NCBI RefSeq assembly: GCF_000732725.1
Contig: NZ_JPNB01000002.1
Coordinates: 1,612,001-1,676,000 of the forward strand
Reading direction: 5' to 3'
DNA length: 64,000 nt
Source of the DNA: Kineothrix alysoides
GTDB lineage: Bacteria; Bacillota; Clostridia; Lachnospirales; Lachnospiraceae
Part shown: positions 55,329 to 64,000 of the stretch, one piece after another
Position numbering within the stretch: the first letter of the stretch is position 1
Layout: every line of letters begins with the position of its first letter
Position numbers and translations under genes: made by a program
Notes under the pieces: model-generated
What the model was told of the DNA's origin: nothing
The model's input: only the letters and a program-made list of their open reading frames with translations
Database searches by the model: none

Positions 55329-55970
55329 ATGATTACAGATGAAAGAATCAGCACTTTTATTAACTCTTTTGACAGAGGAAATACGGAGCTTTTGAATGAA
55401 ATAGAGGATGAGTGTAAGAAGACGAATGTGCCGGTAATCCGTACACAGATGCAGAGCCTGCTTCGGTTACTATTGGCGGTGAACAGGCCGCAGGATATTC
55501 TGGAGGTGGGGACGGCAATCGGTTTTTCCGCACTTCTTATGAGCGAATATGCGCCGGAAGGCTGTAAGATAACGACGATAGAAAAGTATGAGAAGAGGAT
55601 TCCTATAGCGAAGGAAAATTTCAAAAGGGCGGGGAAAGAAGACGCTATTACGTTGCTGGAGGGTGACGCGACGGAGATTTTACGAGAGCTTGAGGGAAGC
55701 TATGATTTTATTTTTATGGATGCTGCAAAGGGGCAGTATATTCATTTTTTGCCTGATATATTGCGGTTGCTGAAGACGGGCGGGCTGCTGGTCTCGGATA
55801 ACGTCCTGCAGGATGGGGACATTATCGAGTCGCGCTTTGCGGTGACTAGAAGGGATAGAACGATTCATTCCAGAATGCGGGAGTACCTTTATGAACTGAA
55901 GCATAACGAGCAGCTTGAAACAGCGATTCTTCAAGTGGGAGACGGCGTTACCGTAAGTGTGAAATTGTAG
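55329..55970 (+). CDS. trmR: SAM-dependent O-methyltransferase, probable tRNA 5-hydroxyuridine methyltransferase
   Basis: A 213-residue class I methyltransferase of the YrrM/COMT type: ILEVGTAIGFSALLM is the SAM-binding loop, YDFIFMDAAKGQY carries the metal-binding Asp, and VSDNVLQDGDI follows. In Bacillus, YrrM (TrmR) converts 5-hydroxyuridine 34 of tRNA to 5-methoxyuridine. The next gene is a U32-family protein, the enzyme class that makes the 5-hydroxyuridine, so the same role is likely here. Confidence 0.88.
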   Translation: MITDERISTFINSFDRGNTELLNEIEDECKKTNVPVIRTQMQSLLRLLLAVNRPQDILEVGTAIGFSALLMSEYAPEGCKITTIEKYEKRIPIAKENFKRAGKEDAITLLEGDATEILRELEGSYDFIFMDAAKGQYIHFLPDILRLLKTGGLLVSDNVLQDGDIIESRFAVTRRDRTIHSRMREYLYELKHNEQLETAILQVGDGVTVSVKL

Positions 55971-56050
55971 ATGTATGTAAGTGCGGAGAACACATTGCGA
56001 AAAAGATGAAGCATTGTGTGTGGCGCAAGGAAGAAAGGATTGATTATTTA

Positions 56051-57298
56051 ATGAAAAAACCAGAGCTTTTGATTCCGGCAGGGAGTCTGGAAGTGCTGAA
56101 AACGGCGGTTGCTTATGGCGCCGATGCCGTATATATCGGTGGAGAGGCCTTCGGGCTTCGTGCTAAAGCAAAGAACTTCAGTATGGAGGACATGGCAGAA
56201 GGGATAAAGTTTGCTCATGCTCATGGAGCGAAGGTCCATGTTACGGCTAATATACTGGCGCACAATGAGGACTTGGATGGTGTAAGAGAATATTTTCATG
56301 AGCTTAAAAAGATAAGACCGGACGCGCTCATTATTGCGGATCCGGGCGTTTTTATGATGGCGAGGGAAATTTGTCCTGAGATAGATATTCATGTTTCTAC
56401 GCAGGCCAATAATACCAATTATGAAACCTTTAAATATTGGTATGCACAAGGAGCAAAGCGTGTCGTTTCAGCAAGAGAGCTTTCTTTGGCGGAGATAAGA
56501 GAAATAAGAAATAAGGTTCCGGCGGAGTTGGAAATAGAAAGCTTTATTCATGGAGCGATGTGCATTTCTTATTCGGGCAGATGCCTGCTCAGCAGCTATT
56601 TTACGGGCAGGGACGCTAACCGGGGAGCCTGTACCCATCCGTGCCGCTGGAAATATTCGATAGTGGAGGAAAAAAGGCCGGGGGAATACATGCCGGTATA
56701 TGAAAATGAAAGGGGTACCTACATTTTTAACTCCAAGGATTTGTGTATGATAGAGCATATTCCTGAAATGATAGAGGCGGGTATCGACAGCTTTAAGATA
56801 GAAGGAAGAATGAAAACAGCGCTCTATGTGGCAACGGTAGCGAGGACATATCGGAAGGCGATTGACGATTATCTGGAGTCGGAGGAAAAATATCTTACCA
56901 ATATGGAATGGTATAAGGCGGAAATCGCCAAATGTACCTACCGCCAGTTTACCACCGGCTTTTATTTTGGTAAGACGGATGAAAATACTCAGATTTATGA
57001 TTCCAATACGTATGTGAACGAATATATCTATTTAGGAACTGTGGAAGAAGTAGATGATAGGAGTCGTGTCCGCATTACGCAGCGCAATAAGTTCTGTGTA
57101 GGCGATGCTATTGAAATAATGAAGCCGGATGGCACAAATGTACCGGTTACGGTGTTGTCCCTTACCACGCAGGACGGGGAAGCAGTGGAGAGTGCGCCTC
57201 ATTCGAAGCAGGTGTTATACGTAGAGCTGACGGGCATGGCAGAGAAAAACGATATTCTTAGAATAGAAGCGCCTAAAGAAGAAAAGGACCGTCTGTAA
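56051..57298 (+). CDS. trhP: U32-family protein, probable tRNA uridine 5-hydroxylase TrhP
   Basis: A 415-residue U32 protein. PELLIPAGSLEVLKTAVAYGADAVYIGGEAFGLRAKA opens the conserved barrel. The U32 signature ESFIHGAMCISYSGRCLLSSYFTGRDANRGACTHPCRW supplies the cysteines for an Fe-S cluster. Historically called peptidases, TrhP members use prephenate to hydroxylate wobble uridine in tRNA. It follows trmR, as in Bacillus yrrM-yrrN-yrrO, although only one U32 gene is present here. The start is ATG 56051, where family similarity begins; the frame to 56006 has no ribosome site. Confidence 0.88.
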   Translation: MKKPELLIPAGSLEVLKTAVAYGADAVYIGGEAFGLRAKAKNFSMEDMAEGIKFAHAHGAKVHVTANILAHNEDLDGVREYFHELKKIRPDALIIADPGVFMMAREICPEIDIHVSTQANNTNYETFKYWYAQGAKRVVSARELSLAEIREIRNKVPAELEIESFIHGAMCISYSGRCLLSSYFTGRDANRGACTHPCRWKYSIVEEKRPGEYMPVYENERGTYIFNSKDLCMIEHIPEMIEAGIDSFKIEGRMKTALYVATVARTYRKAIDDYLESEEKYLTNMEWYKAEIAKCTYRQFTTGFYFGKTDENTQIYDSNTYVNEYIYLGTVEEVDDRSRVRITQRNKFCVGDAIEIMKPDGTNVPVTVLSLTTQDGEAVESAPHSKQVLYVELTGMAEKNDILRIEAPKEEKDRL

Positions 57299-57563
57299 AA
57301 AAGTTATTGTTCGCACAGTAGCTTAACACTTACTGTTAAGCTACGTAAGAACGTAATGCAAGAGATGATTTCTGCTTCGCGGAGCTAATTTACATATAGA
57401 AATCATGCGTTGCTGAGAACGGAGTGAACAGTAACGTAAAAAGCCGGTCAAAAAAAGGATTGACTCGCAATTCTTTCATATTGTACAATGTGAACAGTAA
57501 ACCGACGGAAAATGACTTGTTTTTTACAATATTCAATAAAGTTGAAAATAGGGGGTTGCAATT
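57299..57563. other. Structured non-coding stretch before the glutamine synthetase leader
   Basis: It contains two perfect hairpins: GTAGCTTAAC/GTTAAGCTAC (57318-57327 with 57335-57344) and ATGATTTCT/AGAAATCAT (57365-57373 with 57398-57406). The outer sequences around 57305 and 57430 (TTATTGTTCGC and GTGAACAGTAA) can also pair in part, suggesting one folded ~130-nt unit. The first hairpin may terminate the trhP transcript; the rest is unexplained. Confidence 0.45.
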
Positions 57564-57713
57564 TTGCAGACAATAGAGTATCTTATAGAAAACGAAGGGA
57601 AACCTTCCGGTATAAGGTATCTTGAACGAGGATGTTCCAAAGGTTTTTTTGGGGCATTTTTTTTATACCATAGAGACCTTGTTGTGTCGCAGGTGGTGAG
57701 AGGCGAACTATGA
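57564..57713 (+). CDS. Candidate 49-residue leader peptide of glutamine synthetase
   Basis: A TTG start 8 nt after GGGGG opens a 49-codon frame ending 21 nt before the glutamine synthetase ATG. The product resembles nothing I know. The terminator-like hairpin lies inside this frame, so ribosome movement could choose between RNA folds. Equally it may be a chance frame. Confidence 0.25.
   Translation: MQTIEYLIENEGKPSGIRYLERGCSKGFFGAFFLYHRDLVVSQVVRGEL
57600..57669 (+). promoter_or_regulatory. Candidate attenuator with two mutually exclusive folds
   Basis: AAACCTT (57600-57606) with AAGGTTT (57640-57646) followed by TTTT makes a terminator-like hairpin. GGTATAA (57609-57615) with TTATACC (57663-57669) crosses it, so both cannot form together. 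It lies 66 nt before the glutamine synthetase start. Confidence 0.45.
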
Positions 57714-57734
57714 AAAACGAAAGGGAGCAAAAAA

Positions 57735-59846
57735 ATGAGCGAAGTTTTTAATGTGGAAAAGATTTTTGCAGAAAATGTATTTACTCTCGGTAAAATGAAA
57801 GAGCGTTTACCAAAAAATGTGTTCAAGGAAGTAAAGAAGGTTATGGAGCAGGGTGAGGAGCTCTCTCTCTCAGCGGCAGATGTCGTAGCTAAGGCGATGA
57901 AGGACTGGGCAGTGGAGAACGGCGCCACTCACTATACACATTGGTTTCAGCCGCTTACGGGCATTACGGCTGAAAAGCACGATTCTTTTGTGACACATCC
58001 GGATGAAGAGGGCAGAATGCTCATGGAATTCTCCGGCAAAGAGCTGATCAAGGGAGAGCCTGATGCATCTTCTTTTCCTTCAGGAGGACTTCGTTCTACC
58101 TTTGAAGCGAGAGGCTATACCGCATGGGATATTACCTCTCCGGCCTTTTTGAAAGAAGCGGGAACGGGTGTAATTCTTTGTATCCCTACGGCATTTTGTT
58201 CCTATAAAGGAGAAGCTTTGGATAAGAAAACTCCCCTTTTGAGGTCAATGGAAGCGGTTAGTGAGCAGGCACTTCGTATCGTCAGACTTTTCGGCAATAC
58301 GCAGGCGAAGAAGGTAGTTGCCAGCGTGGGTGCGGAGCAGGAATATTTCCTTGTGGATAAAGATAAATATTTACAAAGACCTGATCTTATCTTCGCGGGA
58401 CGTACTTTATTCGGCGCACCGGCTCCTAAAGGACAGGAGATGGAGGATCACTATTTCGGTGTAATCAGAGAGCGCATCGGCGCGTACATGAAGGATTTGA
58501 ACGAAGAGCTTTGGAAGCTTGGAGTAACGGCTAAGACACAGCACAATGAGGTTGCGCCTGCGCAGCATGAGCTGGCTCCCGTTTATGAAACTGCCAATAT
58601 TGCAGTAGACCATAACCAGGTTGTTATGGAGACCATGAAGAGGGTGGCGATTCACCATGACCTCAGGTGTCTGCTCCATGAGAAACCCTTTGCGGGAGTG
58701 AACGGTTCCGGTAAGCACAATAACTGGTCTCTCGGTACAGATAACGGCGTGAATTTGCTCGATCCCGGCGATACCCCCAACGAGAACATTCAGTTCTTGC
58801 TGGTGCTGGCCTGCATTATGAAGGCTGTGGACACTCACGGTGATTTGCTTCGCCAGAGTGCGTCGGATGTAGGAAACGACCATAGGCTTGGAGCCAATGA
58901 AGCGCCTCCGGCAATTATTTCTATTTTTCTCGGGGAACAGCTTGAGGATGTGGTAAGGCAGCTTGTAGAGACAGGCATTGCGGAAACGTGCAAGGAAGGC
59001 GGTGTATTGAAGACAGGCGTGTCCTATCTTCCTGATCTTGTAAAGGACGCTACAGACAGAAACAGAACGTCACCCTTCGCATTTACGGGAAATAAGTTTG
59101 AGTTCCGTATGGTAGGCTCTGCTGATTCCGTAGCCAGTCCGAATACTACTCTTAATGCAATTGTGGCTGAGGTATTCTGCGAAGCGGCGGATATACTGGA
59201 GAAGGCTGATGACTTCGATTTGGCAGTACATGATTTAATAAAGGAATACATGAACAAGCATCAGAGAATTATCTTCAACGGCGACGGATATTCCGAGGAA
59301 TGGGTAAAAGAGGCTGAGAGAAGAGGGCTTCCCAATATTAAGAGCATGGTGGAGGCTGTAGATACTCTGACTACGGAGAAGTCGGTGAAGCTATTTGAAA
59401 GATTCGCAATCTTCACGAAGGCTGAACTGGAATCCAGAGAAGAGGTTCTCTATGAAACATATGCGAAGACAATTAATATTGAGGCTCTTACCATGATCGA
59501 TATGGCTTCCAAGCAGATTATTCCGGCAGTTATGAGATACACGAAGACCCTTGCGGATACCGTGATTGCAGTAAAGGAAGCAGGTGCGGATGCATCTGTT
59601 CAGTCGGAGCTGTTAGGCAGCATCTCTAAGAAATTAGTCGAAATGAAAGCGGCGTTGGCAAAGCTGGAGGAAATCGAACAGCAGGCAAGTGCTATGCCGG
59701 AGGGCAAGGAGCAGGCATTTTTCTACAAGGACCAGGTGGTGGAGGCTATGGAAGCCTTAAGAGTGCCGGCTGATGAGTTGGAGAAGCTTGTGGATAAAGA
59801 GGTTTGGCCCATTCCGACTTATGCGGATTTGCTGTTTGAAGTATAA
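57735..59846 (+). CDS. glnN: Glutamine synthetase type III (GlnN)
   Basis: ATP-dependent synthesis of glutamine from glutamate and ammonium. The 703-residue length and motifs ([85 protein letters not shown]) identify the large GSIII class found in Bacteroidetes and Clostridia rather than the ~450-residue GSI. It is alone in its transcript, with a structured leader before it and a terminator after. Ribosome site: AAAGGGAG. Confidence 0.97.
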   Translation: MSEVFNVEKIFAENVFTLGKMKERLPKNVFKEVKKVMEQGEELSLSAADVVAKAMKDWAVENGATHYTHWFQPLTGITAEKHDSFVTHPDEEGRMLMEFSGKELIKGEPDASSFPSGGLRSTFEARGYTAWDITSPAFLKEAGTGVILCIPTAFCSYKGEALDKKTPLLRSMEAVSEQALRIVRLFGNTQAKKVVASVGAEQEYFLVDKDKYLQRPDLIFAGRTLFGAPAPKGQEMEDHYFGVIRERIGAYMKDLNEELWKLGVTAKTQHNEVAPAQHELAPVYETANIAVDHNQVVMETMKRVAIHHDLRCLLHEKPFAGVNGSGKHNNWSLGTDNGVNLLDPGDTPNENIQFLLVLACIMKAVDTHGDLLRQSASDVGNDHRLGANEAPPAIISIFLGEQLEDVVRQLVETGIAETCKEGGVLKTGVSYLPDLVKDATDRNRTSPFAFTGNKFEFRMVGSADSVASPNTTLNAIVAEVFCEAADILEKADDFDLAVHDLIKEYMNKHQRIIFNGDGYSEEWVKEAERRGLPNIKSMVEAVDTLTTEKSVKLFERFAIFTKAELESREEVLYETYAKTINIEALTMIDMASKQIIPAVMRYTKTLADTVIAVKEAGADASVQSELLGSISKKLVEMKAALAKLEEIEQQASAMPEGKEQAFFYKDQVVEAMEALRVPADELEKLVDKEVWPIPTYADLLFEV

Positions 59847-59880
59847 GGGCTCAATATGTAGGGTTAAAGAATAAATAAAC

Positions 59881-59923
59881 AAGAGACTGGCAGATCAGCT
59901 TTGTAAGCATTGGCCGGTCTCTT
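59881..59923 (+). terminator. Terminator of glutamine synthetase gene
   Basis: AAGAGACTGGC pairs with GCCGGTCTCTT (one G-T), then ATTGTTA. Confidence 0.7.
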
Positions 59924-60114
59924 ATTGTTATATTATAGGAAATACTTTGCCACAGAAGATATATTGAATTCTGAAGCATTTGGATTCTTTCGGAAAGGTG
60001 GATATAAAATGTTTGTTTTCTGTCAATTTCTCCCTGCAAGCCTAGAGCGAATATAGTCTATTAGTAATTATAAAATAATCCTACAATAAAACTACAAAAA
60101 ATTCGAAATAAGTC

Positions 60115-60143
60115 TTGCAATATGAAAATGATTCGTGTATAAT
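60115..60143 (+). promoter_or_regulatory. Promoter of tRNA-Gln
   Basis: TTGCAA (60115-60120), 17-nt spacer, perfect TATAAT (60138-60143), 42 nt before the mature tRNA 5' end. Confidence 0.8.
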
Positions 60144-60184
60144 ACCAAAATGTAGCGTATAAATAACGCGCTGCTAAATGATAT

Positions 60185-60256
60185 AGGGCTATCGCCAAAC
60201 GGTAAGGCAACGGACTCTGACTCCGTCATCTCAAGGTTCGAATCCTTGTAGCCCTG
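60185..60256 (+). tRNA. tRNA-Gln, anticodon CUG
   Basis: A 72-nt cloverleaf: acceptor AGGGCTA with TAGCCCT (discriminator G), anticodon stem ACGGA/TCCGT with loop CTCTGAC giving anticodon CUG, and a T arm with GGTTCGAATCC. The 3' CCA is not encoded. It has its own promoter and terminator, so it is a single-gene unit. CUG reads CAG; the more usual UUG isoacceptor must be elsewhere. Confidence 0.95.
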
Positions 60257-60260
60257 CTTG

Positions 60261-60295
60261 AAAGACTCAACCGAATCATTCGGTTGAGTCTTTTT
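60261..60295 (+). terminator. Terminator of tRNA-Gln
   Basis: A perfect 15-bp stem (60261-60275 with 60279-60293, 3-nt loop) with T-run, 5 nt after the tRNA. Confidence 0.9.
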
Positions 60296-60373
60296 ATGCG
60301 AGAAATATGCAGATGGTACGAAGTTCATAAAACAAGCAGGAATCGTACGTACTTGATTTAAGGATGGCAGGAT

Positions 60374-61087
60374 TTATTCAGATAGCTCCTCCACCATCCG
60401 ATATCCAACTCCCATTTCTGTAAGGATATATTTAGGGGCACCGGGATTTACTTCTATTTTCCTTCGGATATTTGCCATATTTACACGCAGAGTATGACTT
60501 TCATCCGTGTAGATACCCCAAATTTCCCGTATAATAAAATCATGTGTTAATACCTTTCCGGCATTTTTAGAAAGTAAAACCAAAATTTTATATTCGATAG
60601 GGGTCAGATGTATGTTTTCTCCGGCTCTGCATACGATTCTTTTATTATAATCTATTTCCAGATTTCCGACAGAAAAGTTTTCTGCTTCTAAGCCGTTCAT
60701 AGCGATAACCTGAGTGCTATGACGTATAGCTGTTCGTATACGGGCAAGCAGTTCAGATGTTCCGAAAGGTTTTACAATATAGTCATCGGCGCCTAAATCA
60801 AGAGCTGCTACTTTTTCTCGCTCATGTCCACGAGCCGATACAACAATAATGGGTATTTTTGACCAGTTTCGTATTTTCTTTAGTATCTCCATTCCATCCA
60901 TATCGGGCAACCCCAAATCTAAAAGAACAATGTCGGGGATGTGAGATGTAAAAAGGGACAGCCCTTCCTTCCCTGTTTTAGCTTTTACGACATGGTAATC
61001 ATTTGAGGTTAATACGGCAGAAATAAAGCTGCAAATCGCCTCCTCATCCTCGATAATTAAGATCAGTGGTTTTATGTCCAATTTCAT
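60374..61087 (-). CDS. kdpE: Response regulator KdpE
   Basis: A 237-residue OmpR-class regulator of potassium uptake. The receiver domain has the DE pair IIEDEEAIC, phospho-Asp in VLLDLGLPDMDG (~57) and Lys in DDYIVKPFG. The winged-helix domain has LTPIEYKILVLLSKNAGKVLTHDFI and the HTLRVNMANIRRKIE recognition region. It overlaps kdpD by 4 nt (ATGA) and responds to that sensor. Confidence 0.95.
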   Translation of the reverse strand: MKLDIKPLILIIEDEEAICSFISAVLTSNDYHVVKAKTGKEGLSLFTSHIPDIVLLDLGLPDMDGMEILKKIRNWSKIPIIVVSARGHEREKVAALDLGADDYIVKPFGTSELLARIRTAIRHSTQVIAMNGLEAENFSVGNLEIDYNKRIVCRAGENIHLTPIEYKILVLLSKNAGKVLTHDFIIREIWGIYTDESHTLRVNMANIRRKIEVNPGAPKYILTEMGVGYRMVEELSE

Positions 61088-63777
61088 TCACTTCCTTTCA
61101 ATGGTAAGGTAAAGCAAAATACTGCTCCGCCGCCGTTTCTGTTCTCCACTTCTAATTTGCCCCTATGTGCGTTTATAATTGTTTTGCAAATAGACAGGCC
61201 GATTCCCATCCCTCTTGAAGCATCAGCGATTTTATTATCGCTTGGCTTATTGCTTGTGAATAAATAAGGGAAATCCTCGTTAGAAATACCCTTCCCCCGA
61301 TCCAGCACTTCGAATTTAGCACATTTCCCTTCTTTTTCCAAATTGATTTCAACAGAAGAATTATCAGGAGAATATTTTATGGCATTTTCCAGAAGATTCA
61401 TTATTACTTGTACGATTAAAGTACCATCCATTGGAACTTCTAAAAATTCGTCAGGGACATGCACAATAATTTCCCGCCGGGGAAATCTGAGCTTAATTCT
61501 GCTGACGGCTTCACCTACAACTTCTTCAGCCGCCTCCGGACTCATTACAAGATTGGATGCATTCTCATTGATACGTGTCACGGATAGCAGGTTTTCTACC
61601 ATGCGGATGAGCCATTGGGATTCTTCCTGTATATTGGCTATCAGGCTATCTCTTGTGGCTTCGTCAAGGCCCCTTTTATTTTCACGTATTACGGAGCTGG
61701 CACCTAAAATGCCTGCAAGAGGAGTCCGCAAATCATGTGATATTGCCCTTAAGAGCGTACTGCGCATTTTTTCCTTTTCCGACTCTACCATAATATTGCG
61801 CTGTTCATCGGAAAGGCGCTGTCTTTCCAAGGCCATAGCCACTTGTGATGCTATCATGCGCAAAAACAAACGCGCATTATGATCAAGCTCTTCTTTTGCA
61901 CACGAAATACCCCAAACAGCGAGAACTCTTCCCTGAGAGATGATAGGCATGTAAAATGCGGCTGCTCCCATTAGAGTATCTGTTCCTGCACCAGCACGTT
62001 TCTGATTAAGGAATACCCAATGAGCAACTGCTTTTTCATCGGGCGAATTTAAAACGGAAGCATTAATATCATTTGCAGCTTGCATCACGACTCCATTTTC
62101 GCCTTGTTCGGGGTCAACAGTAAAAAATACGATGGAACGCTCAAACAGCCTGACTACATAGTCGTTCATAAGAGAAACAATTTTATCAAGATCTCTTGTG
62201 GCAAGAAGCTTTTTGTTAATTTCATATAAGACTTCCGTGCGATGCTCTCTTTTTACAGCCAGTCTTGCTTCTGACTTGATCCGTACGGTTAAAGTACTTG
62301 TGATTAAGGCGACCAATAACATTACGATGAACGTGAGGGAGTAGCTGGACTGTATCGCATCCAATGTAAAGTAGGGTTCTGTAAAAAAGAAATTAAAAGT
62401 CAGGACGCTAATCACTGAAGAAATAATTCCGTATACATACCCTTCGGTAACCCGTGAAATAAGGAGTACAGAAAAAATATAAACCATAATAATATTCTGG
62501 TTCATAATATCGAATCGGCGAAGTCCAAAGGACAACAGAGTAGCAAATACCAAAATTGAAAATGATTTAACACAATCTACCAAAGAAAAGTGAAAAACTT
62601 TATTTCTGGACTTTTTGTAAGGCTTTTTATAGTTGCGTTTAACAGCTGTTCCGGGAATGATATGAATTTCTATGCTAGGCAAGAGTGAAATCAGTTTATC
62701 CTCAAAATCTATGTCGAACAGATTCTTCAGCGTTTTTTTGTTCCTGCTTTTACCGATTACAATATTTGTGATGCCGGAAAGCTTCGCATATTCCGATATG
62801 ACTACGGCTATATCATGCCCCGTCAGGTTAACGATTTCCGCGCCAAGCTTTTCTGCTAAGTCTATATTGGCCCTAATGGTTTTTTGCTGTTCCGGCGTAA
62901 GATGTTCACTTTCCGTATTTTCAACATATAGCGCCACCCAACTGGCGTGGAATGCTTCAGCGGCTCTTGCTGTCCAGCGGATGCATTTTGCAGAGGAAGG
63001 AGAAGAGCCGAAACAAACAAGCATCTTGGTATTAGCCATTTTATCGGATAAGCTTCGCTCATTTTGATTTTCGTAACTGATTTTATCCGCAGTACATCGC
63101 AGGGAAATTTCTCGCAAAAGCCGCATATTTTCTCGTGTGAAGAAGTTTTGCAGTGCATTTTCCGCCCGGTCGGGACGATATATCTTTCCGCCTTCAAAAC
63201 GGCGCAGAAGTTCTTCCGGCTCAATATCGACCAGCTTAATTTCTTCGGCACGGTCAAAAATATAATCCGGAACTGTTTCTTGAATCTTGATTTTGGTAAT
63301 GTTCTCCACTACATCATTGAGGCTCTCCATATGCTGGACATTGACGGTGGTATAAACGTCAATTCCCGCAGCCAGAAGTTCTTCGATGTCTTGATACCTT
63401 TTTTTGTTTCTTTCACCTTCCGCATTGGTGTGGGCCAGTTCATCGACAAGAATCAATTCCGGTTTACGTTTCAGCGCTTCATCCAAGTCAAATTCCTTTA
63501 ATTCTATGTCTCGGTATGATACAGTTTTAGGCAGGATAACCGGAAGACCATGCAATTTCTGCATGGTCTCAGGACGAGTATGGGGTTCAATATAACCAAC
63601 CACAACATCCATTCCACCTCGATAACGGTCTTGGGCGTCATCTAACATGGCATAAGTTTTTCCGACACCGGCTGCATATCCGAAAAATATTTTTAACTTG
63701 CCCATCGATTGCTTTTGATGCGCATGAATCTGCTCTAAAATTTTTTCGGGGTCAGGTCTTTGATCAAATGATTCCAT
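61084..63777 (-). CDS. kdpD: Sensor histidine kinase KdpD
   Basis: An 897-residue turgor/potassium sensor. Layout: N-terminal KdpD domain with Walker A GYAAGVGKTYAML (~33-45), a universal-stress-like domain (~250-370), four TM helices (~400-495, DUF4118), a GAF-like domain (~515-650), HisKA with phospho-His in AISHDLRTPLAGILG and HATPase with N box NLLENAIKYSP and GKGISNEDFPYLF. All parts are intact. Reads leftward after kdpC with a 46-nt gap; AAGGTGGTG precedes the ATG. Confidence 0.97.
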   Translation of the reverse strand: MESFDQRPDPEKILEQIHAHQKQSMGKLKIFFGYAAGVGKTYAMLDDAQDRYRGGMDVVVGYIEPHTRPETMQKLHGLPVILPKTVSYRDIELKEFDLDEALKRKPELILVDELAHTNAEGERNKKRYQDIEELLAAGIDVYTTVNVQHMESLNDVVENITKIKIQETVPDYIFDRAEEIKLVDIEPEELLRRFEGGKIYRPDRAENALQNFFTRENMRLLREISLRCTADKISYENQNERSLSDKMANTKMLVCFGSSPSSAKCIRWTARAAEAFHASWVALYVENTESEHLTPEQQKTIRANIDLAEKLGAEIVNLTGHDIAVVISEYAKLSGITNIVIGKSRNKKTLKNLFDIDFEDKLISLLPSIEIHIIPGTAVKRNYKKPYKKSRNKVFHFSLVDCVKSFSILVFATLLSFGLRRFDIMNQNIIMVYIFSVLLISRVTEGYVYGIISSVISVLTFNFFFTEPYFTLDAIQSSYSLTFIVMLLVALITSTLTVRIKSEARLAVKREHRTEVLYEINKKLLATRDLDKIVSLMNDYVVRLFERSIVFFTVDPEQGENGVVMQAANDINASVLNSPDEKAVAHWVFLNQKRAGAGTDTLMGAAAFYMPIISQGRVLAVWGISCAKEELDHNARLFLRMIASQVAMALERQRLSDEQRNIMVESEKEKMRSTLLRAISHDLRTPLAGILGASSVIRENKRGLDEATRDSLIANIQEESQWLIRMVENLLSVTRINENASNLVMSPEAAEEVVGEAVSRIKLRFPRREIIVHVPDEFLEVPMDGTLIVQVIMNLLENAIKYSPDNSSVEINLEKEGKCAKFEVLDRGKGISNEDFPYLFTSNKPSDNKIADASRGMGIGLSICKTIINAHRGKLEVENRNGGGAVFCFTLPLKGSE

Positions 63778-63823
63778 CCGAAATTCACCACCTTATATCC
63801 AAAAATAATATCACTTTTTAAAA

Positions 63824-64000
63824 TTAAAGCAACCCATCCAACGCTAAATTGACTTTTAATACATTAACGGCCGGTTCGCCGATAAATCCTAAGAAGCGCT
63901 TGCTTGTATAATCTTCAATGATATGCCGTATTTCATCCTCTGTCATATTTCTGGTTTGTGCAATTCTTTCAATCTGATATTCTGCTGCTTCCGGAGTAAT
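63824..64000 (-). CDS. kdpC: Potassium-transporting ATPase subunit KdpC, 3' end only
   Basis: The minus-strand frame entering from the right edge encodes the last 58 residues of KdpC, ending GEPAVNVLKVNLALDGLL. The preceding TPEAAEYQIERIA and YTSKRFLGFIGEP segments match the family's C-terminal domain. KdpC assists ATP use by the KdpFABC high-affinity potassium pump. kdpA and kdpB must lie beyond the window, upstream in the same leftward operon. Confidence 0.93.
   Translation of the reverse strand: MTPEAAEYQIERIAQTRNMTEDEIRHIIEDYTSKRFLGFIGEPAVNVLKVNLALDGLL

Larger units (their letters stand above)
59847..60184. other. Intergenic stretch between glnN and tRNA-Gln
   Basis: Contains the glnN terminator and the tRNA promoter. 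Nothing else is seen in the AT-rich remainder. Confidence 0.6.

Noticed and set aside
57299-57734. T-box riboswitch before glutamine synthetase
   Set aside because: No T-box sequence motif (TGGNACCGCG type) or specifier stem is visible. The known glnA RNA motif pattern is also not recognised.

Overview
The window reads as a chromosome segment of an anaerobic Firmicute of the Lachnospiraceae type (Roseburia/Blautia-like). Supporting signs are strong AGGAGG-type ribosome sites, a CIRCE-controlled hrcA-grpE-dnaK-dnaJ cluster, IreB, MtaB, type III glutamine synthetase, a ThiI without rhodanese domain, an anaerobic glycerol operon and a mannan-oligosaccharide locus close to the one described in Roseburia intestinalis. 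Most of the window is ordinary housekeeping DNA of moderate GC. The first ~3 kb is AT-rich and looks accessory.

Layout. 1-3,010: a small SOS-flavoured, phage-like islet with an SRAP/YedK abasic-site protein, a zinc-ribbon fragment, a collagen-like phage-tail-type protein, a tiny XRE regulator, a 22-residue ORF, three LexA-box-like palindromes and two identical 37-nt terminator copies. 3,213-9,141: an FtsX/MacB-type ABC exporter, lgt, an unrecognised Cys-rich small gene and an AEC-family transporter. 9,405-14,250: anaerobic glycerol catabolism (GlpA-like and GlpB-like flavoproteins, a DUF1667 protein, GlpK). 14,498-33,718: the main accessory theme, a beta-mannan/galactomannan oligosaccharide system. 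It holds a GH36 alpha-galactosidase and a LacI regulator, then (past MgtC and AraC genes on the other strand) a long operon: lipoprotein binding protein, two permeases, mannobiose 2-epimerase, GH130_1 and GH130_2 phosphorylases, CE2-like and CE17-like acetyl esterases, a chemoreceptor, and a GH1 glycosidase fused to mannose-6-phosphate isomerase. 33,873-37,709: an aminotransferase, a patatin, uppP and a Lys/Ala-rich DUF6465 protein.

37,873-51,001: the heat-shock cluster under CIRCE, a DUF3048 lipoprotein, prmA, rsmE, cysteine desulfurase, thiI, a His-less HPr-like protein and mtaB. 51,138-57,298: ireB-ruvX-DUF1292, fur, ribonuclease J, ylbF, a truncated MltG-like protein, trmR and trhP, largely the Bacillus yrzL-yrrK-yrzB-yrrL-yrrM-yrrN/O order. 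57,299-59,923: type III glutamine synthetase behind a structured leader. 60,115-60,295: tRNA-Gln(CUG) with its own promoter and terminator. 60,374-64,000: kdpE, kdpD and the 3' end of kdpC on the minus strand.

How the mannan genes fit together (inference from families): the ABC system imports acetylated, galactosylated manno-oligosaccharides. Esterases and GH36 strip the decorations. The epimerase turns the reducing-end mannose into glucose. GH130_2 and GH130_1 release mannose-1-phosphate. The GH1-ManA fusion would trim residual beta-glycosides and send mannose-6-phosphate to fructose-6-phosphate. No endo-mannanase, transporter ATPase or phosphomannomutase gene is in the window, so those steps must be encoded elsewhere.

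The observations most worth following are the GH1-ManA fusion with an embedded chemoreceptor, the SOS-box islet, a dispersed structured repeat (36,938-37,068 and inverted at 49,111-49,230), an eight-unit 16-nt repeat ahead of prmA, and a candidate attenuator ahead of glutamine synthetase.
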